A stretch of 64,000 nt of DNA, from positions 62,001 to 126,000 of the forward strand of contig CALWPY010000004.1 of NCBI GenBank assembly GCA_944383545.1, given 5' to 3'. Within the stretch, counting starts at the first letter, position 1. Each line of letters starts with the position of its first letter. Below, in pieces: positions 59,979 through 64,000 of this stretch. The position numbers and the translations under genes were made by a program. Origin of the DNA: an uncultured Lachnospiraceae bacterium (GTDB lineage Bacteria > Bacillota > Clostridia > Lachnospirales > Lachnospiraceae). The notes beneath the pieces are model-generated. The model was not told the DNA's origin and did not search any database. It saw only the letters and a list, made by a program, of their open reading frames with translations.

Positions 59979-62900
59979 TTATCTTTCTATCAGTGTGTCA
60001 ATATCTGCAATTACCGACTTAATTCCGTCTATCATCTCCTCCTGAATAAGTTTGGAGGTCTTAACGGCAAAACCGGACTGTTTTTCATTGACAAGACGCA
60101 TTCTGCCCTTATATCTTCTGATAAATTTGTTTATTAAATCTACTTTTATCTTTGCCGAAGGATTCATCAGGTAATATACCTCACCATCCTTATATTTAAT
60201 ATCTTCAATATATGATTTATGGGCAAGTGTTTTTATATAAGAAACCTCAAGAAGCCTGTTGAACACCTTAGGAGGCTCTCCAAACCTGTCTTTTGCTTCC
60301 TCATACACAGCATCCAAATCTTCCCTGTCTTCCAGTCTGGATATTCGTTTATAAAGCTCAAGCTTAAGGAACTCATTTTTAACATAATCATCAGGAATAT
60401 ATGCATCCACAGGTATATCAACCGAGGTATCAAATTCTTCCTCCTGCTCTAAGCCTGACTGACGCTTAATGGCGTCTCCCAGCATCTTACAGTACAAATC
60501 ATAACCTACGGCCTCCATATGGCCTGACTGGTCAGCACCCAGCAGATTTCCGGCTCCGCGGATTTCAAGGTCCTTCATGGATATTTTATATCCTGAGCCC
60601 AAATCTGTAAACTCCCTTATTGCCTGAAGCCTCTTCTGAGCCACTTCTTTTATCATCTTATCTCGCCTGTACATAAGAAAAGCGTAGGCAGTCCTGCTTG
60701 AACGTCCCACTCTGCCCCTAAGCTGATAGAGCTGTGAAAGTCCGAAATTTTCCGCGTCATGAATTATAATGGTGTTTACATTCGGAATATCAAGTCCTGT
60801 TTCTATTATTGTTGTGGAAACCAGAACATCAATTTCCTTATTTATAAATTCATGCATAATCTGCTCCAGCTCCCGTTCCTTCATTTTCCCATGTGCAAAA
60901 GCCACACGGGCATCAGGCAGCATGGCCTGAAGCTCCATTGTTATATTTTCTATATTATTTACTCTGTTATATACATAGTATACCTGTCCGTTTCTGGTAA
61001 GCTCCCTGTTTACGGCCTCCTTTACAAATTCCCTGTCATACTCCATTACATAGGTCTGGATTGCCCTTCTGTCAACGGGTGCCTCCTCTAAAAGACTTAT
61101 ATCTCTCAGACCTATCAGACTCATATGAAGTGTCCTTGGAATAGGCGTAGCAGTTAGTGTAAGTACATCTACATTATTTTTCATCTGCTTTATCTTTTCC
61201 TTATGTCTTACGCCAAAACGCTGTTCCTCATCAATTATCAGAAGTCCCAGATTTTTATATTCAACATCTTTTGAAAGCAGTCTGTGAGTGCCTATAATTA
61301 TATCCACTGTTCCGTTTTTTAGTCCTGCTATTGCTTCCTTCTGCTCTTTTGCAGTACAGAATCTGGAAAGCATTTTTATGTTGACCGGATATTTTTTCAT
61401 TCTTTCCGTAAAGGTTTCATAATGCTGTTGGGCAAGTATTGTAGTAGGCACAAGATATGCAACCTGCTTATCTGACTGTACAGCCTTAAATGCCGCCCTT
61501 ATGGCTATTTCGGTCTTTCCGAATCCCACGTCACCGCATATAAGGCGCTCCATGATTTTGTCACTTTCCATGTCAGCCTTGGTCTCTTCTATGGCTTTCA
61601 TCTGGTCAGGAGTTTCCTCATAAGGAAACATTTCCTCAAACTCCTTCTGCCACTCGGTATCCGGAGGATATTTAAAGCCTTTCACGCTCTGTCTTGCTGC
61701 ATAAAGGTTAATAAGTTCCTTTGCAAGGTCATCCACATGACTTCTTACTTTAGCCCTTACCTTTTCCCACTCTGTTCCGCCAAGCTTGTTTAACTTAGGC
61801 TTTTTAGCTTCTTTTCCTGCATATTTTCCAATCTTATCAAGCTGCTCTACCGGTATAAAAAGCTTTCCGCCGTCTCCATACTCAATATTAATATAATCTT
61901 TAAGCCTGCCGTCAGTTTCAACTTTTTCTATACCCTTATATATACCTATGCCATGCCTTTCATGCACAACATAATCTCCTACGGTTATTTCATTCAGACC
62001 GTTTATCTTATCTCCCGAATATTTCGGAAGGCTTTTTTTCTTTTTATTTTTCTTATCCTTAAAGATATCACTTTCACTTATTACCGTAAGTGCGGATTCC
62101 TTTATTTCAAAGCCTTCGGTAATATTTCCGACAGTTACCATTATCTCTTTTGGCAGAAGCTTCCTTTTCTTATCCTGAGAAAAGAATGCAGGTATGTCAT
62201 TCTGACTCAGATTGGAAGCTATTCTTCTCGCCCTAGTCTGTGAAGGGGAAATAATGACTATCCTGTAATCTTTTTTTCTCCATTTCTCCAAATCGCTCAT
62301 GAGATTATCAAAACTGTTATCATATGTGATTAAGCTTCTTGATTCAAAATGGATAACTTCTTTTTCATTAAATACTTTTCTGTTGGAATAGAGCCCTGAA
62401 GCAAGTAGTGTTTTTCTTGAAGCGAGCTTTGCAATAATAAATTTATCATCATACAGTACATCTGCCTGACCGGGAAGTATATAGCCTCCTGTAAGTCTGC
62501 TTTCCATTGACATGGAAAACTCCTGCGCATATACTCTTGCCCTTTCTGCGACACGGTCCTGTTCATCTATAAATATAAAGGCATCATCTTTAAAATAATC
62601 CAGAAATGAAACTGTTTCATCATAAAAATACCCTACCAGACTGTCAATTCCGGCAGCAGAGTCAAATTCCCGAAGTTCTTCTTTTATTGATTCCACATTT
62701 TTGTTAAGCCTTGCATACTGCTCTGTTTTAAATTCCTTTTTAAATTTTTCGGCTGTTTTCTTATGTTCTGCTTCAATCTTTTTTAATCCCGCTAAAAGTC
62801 TCTTATCTGTTAGTGTAAATTCACTGGCAGGATATATTGAAAATCCCTCAAGATTTTCAATAGAACGCTGGCTTTCCGCATCAAAGCTTCTTATAGAATC

Positions 62901-63494
62901 AATCTCATCTCCCCAAAGCTCAATACGATATGGGCACTCCTCCGTAAGGGGGTATATATCAATTATTCCTCCTCTTACGCAGAACTGCCCTGCTTCTTCT
63001 ACCATCGGTACATTATCATAACCAAATGTACTTAATTTTTTCTTTAAAGCGGAAACATCTATTGTATTTCCTTTTTTTATTTCGATAACATCGCCCATTA
63101 TATCAGAAAGGGCGGGGATTTTATCCATCAGTCCGTCTATTGTTGTTATTACTACAGTTTCTTTTTCTTCATAAATTCTTTTAAATATTTCAAGTCTTTT
63201 TCTGACCGTAGCGTTCCCATGTACGTCAGCATAGTAAAACAATGCATCTTTTGCCGGATACAGATATACATTTTTATTATAAAATCTGTATTCTTCATAC
63301 AATTTCTCGGCCCGGCTCTCATCATAAGTGACAATAAGTAAGAATTTATTATCACTCCGTATAGCTTCTGCAAGAGGCATCATAACATTTTTATCTATGC
63401 CCCACATATAAGCAGGAAGCCTGCCGGAATCCATTGCTTCACGTAATCTGGCAAATCCCGGATTATCAATAATTGCTGAAATTATCGCTTCCAT
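59979..63494 (-). CDS. mfd: Transcription-repair coupling factor Mfd
   Basis: A 1171-residue SF2 translocase that removes stalled RNA polymerase and recruits UvrA. UvrB-like N-terminal domains ([27 protein letters not shown]) are followed by the RNA polymerase interaction domain ([20 protein letters not shown], about 500-520) and the RecG-like motor with Walker [10 protein letters not shown] (about 650), DEEQRFGV (about 753), [11 protein letters not shown] and QLRGRVGR. The C-terminal TRCF domain ends the protein. Complete. It lies 28 bp after pth. Confidence 0.97.
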   Translation of the reverse strand: MEAIISAIIDNPGFARLREAMDSGRLPAYMWGIDKNVMMPLAEAIRSDNKFLLIVTYDESRAEKLYEEYRFYNKNVYLYPAKDALFYYADVHGNATVRKRLEIFKRIYEEKETVVITTIDGLMDKIPALSDIMGDVIEIKKGNTIDVSALKKKLSTFGYDNVPMVEEAGQFCVRGGIIDIYPLTEECPYRIELWGDEIDSIRSFDAESQRSIENLEGFSIYPASEFTLTDKRLLAGLKKIEAEHKKTAEKFKKEFKTEQYARLNKNVESIKEELREFDSAAGIDSLVGYFYDETVSFLDYFKDDAFIFIDEQDRVAERARVYAQEFSMSMESRLTGGYILPGQADVLYDDKFIIAKLASRKTLLASGLYSNRKVFNEKEVIHFESRSLITYDNSFDNLMSDLEKWRKKDYRIVIISPSQTRARRIASNLSQNDIPAFFSQDKKRKLLPKEIMVTVGNITEGFEIKESALTVISESDIFKDKKNKKKKSLPKYSGDKINGLNEITVGDYVVHERHGIGIYKGIEKVETDGRLKDYINIEYGDGGKLFIPVEQLDKIGKYAGKEAKKPKLNKLGGTEWEKVRAKVRSHVDDLAKELINLYAARQSVKGFKYPPDTEWQKEFEEMFPYEETPDQMKAIEETKADMESDKIMERLICGDVGFGKTEIAIRAAFKAVQSDKQVAYLVPTTILAQQHYETFTERMKKYPVNIKMLSRFCTAKEQKEAIAGLKNGTVDIIIGTHRLLSKDVEYKNLGLLIIDEEQRFGVRHKEKIKQMKNNVDVLTLTATPIPRTLHMSLIGLRDISLLEEAPVDRRAIQTYVMEYDREFVKEAVNRELTRNGQVYYVYNRVNNIENITMELQAMLPDARVAFAHGKMKERELEQIMHEFINKEIDVLVSTTIIETGLDIPNVNTIIIHDAENFGLSQLYQLRGRVGRSSRTAYAFLMYRRDKMIKEVAQKRLQAIREFTDLGSGYKISMKDLEIRGAGNLLGADQSGHMEAVGYDLYCKMLGDAIKRQSGLEQEEEFDTSVDIPVDAYIPDDYVKNEFLKLELYKRISRLEDREDLDAVYEEAKDRFGEPPKVFNRLLEVSYIKTLAHKSYIEDIKYKDGEVYYLMNPSAKIKVDLINKFIRRYKGRMRLVNEKQSGFAVKTSKLIQEEMIDGIKSVIADIDTLIER

Positions 63495-63522
63495 TTTTAC
63501 CTCAAATTATTAACTTAAATAA

Positions 63523-64000
63523 CTAATTTCCATTAAATTTATTCATTGCTGCATCTGCTCCCTCGGCAATAATTACCGATACCGCACTGCATGCCTTTTT
63601 TGCGCCCTCTCTTATAAGCGGCTGCTCTTCTTTTCCGAATCTTCCTAAGACATAATCCGCCAGGTCCATTTCAGGCGGCTTATGTCCTATACCTACTCTT
63701 ATTCTGTCAAATTCCTGTGTACCCAGATGTGAGATAATGCTTTTAATTCCGTTATGGCCTCCAGCACTTCCCTTTTTTCTTATGCGTAGACGTCCCACAT
63801 CCAAATCAATATCATCATAAATTACTATTATGTCACTGTTATCACACTTATAGTAATCTACGAGTTCCCTCACGCTTTCACCGCTCAGATTCATATAGGT
63901 CTGAGGCATTGCAAGGAGCACCTTTTCTCCTTCTATAATTCCCTTACCTATAAGAGCCTTATGCTTTTTTGTATCAACTTTTATATTATACGTATCAGAA
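63523..64000 (-). CDS. pth: Peptidyl-tRNA hydrolase, N-terminus beyond the window
   Basis: About 158 C-terminal residues of the roughly 190-residue enzyme that recycles peptidyl-tRNA. The frame is open to the window edge (reads SDTYNIKVDTKKHKALIGKG, then GEKVLLAMPQTYMNLSGESV). Later are VIYDDIDLDVGRLRIRKKGS (with the conserved Asp) and GSAGGHNGIKSII, RIRVGIGHKP. The N-terminal catalytic histidine lies outside the window. First visible gene of pth-mfd-foldase. Confidence 0.95.
   Translation of the reverse strand, partial: SDTYNIKVDTKKHKALIGKGIIEGEKVLLAMPQTYMNLSGESVRELVDYYKCDNSDIIVIYDDIDLDVGRLRIRKKGSAGGHNGIKSIISHLGTQEFDRIRVGIGHKPPEMDLADYVLGRFGKEEQPLIREGAKKACSAVSVIIAEGADAAMNKFNGN

Overview
The window reads as chromosomal DNA of a low-GC, anaerobic, Gram-positive gut-type Clostridia, most likely a Lachnospiraceae member. 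The signs are AGGAGG-type ribosome binding sites, AT-rich intergenic DNA, class III (glycyl-radical) ribonucleotide reductase, a membrane pyrophosphatase, cdaA-cdaR, many small-residue-rich lipoproteins and an SPRTG-type sortase tail. Species cannot be fixed from the sequence alone. Most genes lie on the minus strand.

Layout: 0-2.4 kb, ppk1 (cut by the window edge) behind a CorA transporter. 2.6-6.3 kb, a PAP2-type membrane phosphatase and three family-2 glycosyltransferases with a DUF2304 protein. 6.4-10.1 kb, pdxS-pdxT for PLP synthesis and a divergent MocR/PdxR-type regulator. 10-16.6 kb, a sirtuin, cdaR, cdaA, two membrane proteins and a PucR-type regulator. 16.7-21.7 kb, a potassium unit ktrB-ktrA-(hairpin repeats)-kdpD'-kdpE in which KdpD lacks its P-loop domain and no kdpFABC is present. 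21.8-26.6 kb, a complete bioW-F-B-D-A biotin operon. 26.8-28.9 kb, hppA. 29-35.9 kb, accessory genes: a GNAT gene broken by a stop codon, small membrane proteins, a surface protein, an SDR, and a Y-family polymerase under a LexA box with a small partner. 35.9-38.8 kb, a domain-swapped GH3 glycosidase carrying two in-frame 69-bp copies of the hairpin repeat. 38.9-44.1 kb, an ABC transporter with its two-component system. 44.2-48.4 kb, a decaying type VII-secretion-style toxin cassette: zincin toxin, candidate immunity lipoprotein, two small helical partners, a coiled-coil gene interrupted by TAG, and WXG and zinc-ribbon remnants. 48.6-50.8 kb, greA-lysS. 50.9-53.9 kb, an orphan holin-like gene, tRNA-Leu(CAG) and two tandem trigger-factor-like lipoproteins. 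54.2-58.9 kb, nrdD-nrdG-dut under tandem NrdR boxes, then mgtE. 58.9-64 kb, pth-mfd-PrsA-like foldase.

The main unexplained signals are (1) a family of dispersed hairpin repeats whose stems differ by compensatory changes and which has also entered a protein-coding gene in frame; (2) the 44-48 kb toxin cassette, including a lipoprotein with a perfect internal Shine-Dalgarno and start codon that suggests two isoforms; and (3) rewiring of KdpDE onto a Ktr potassium transporter, with exact direct repeats in the ktrB promoter. Domain and family assignments come from motif recognition, not database searches.
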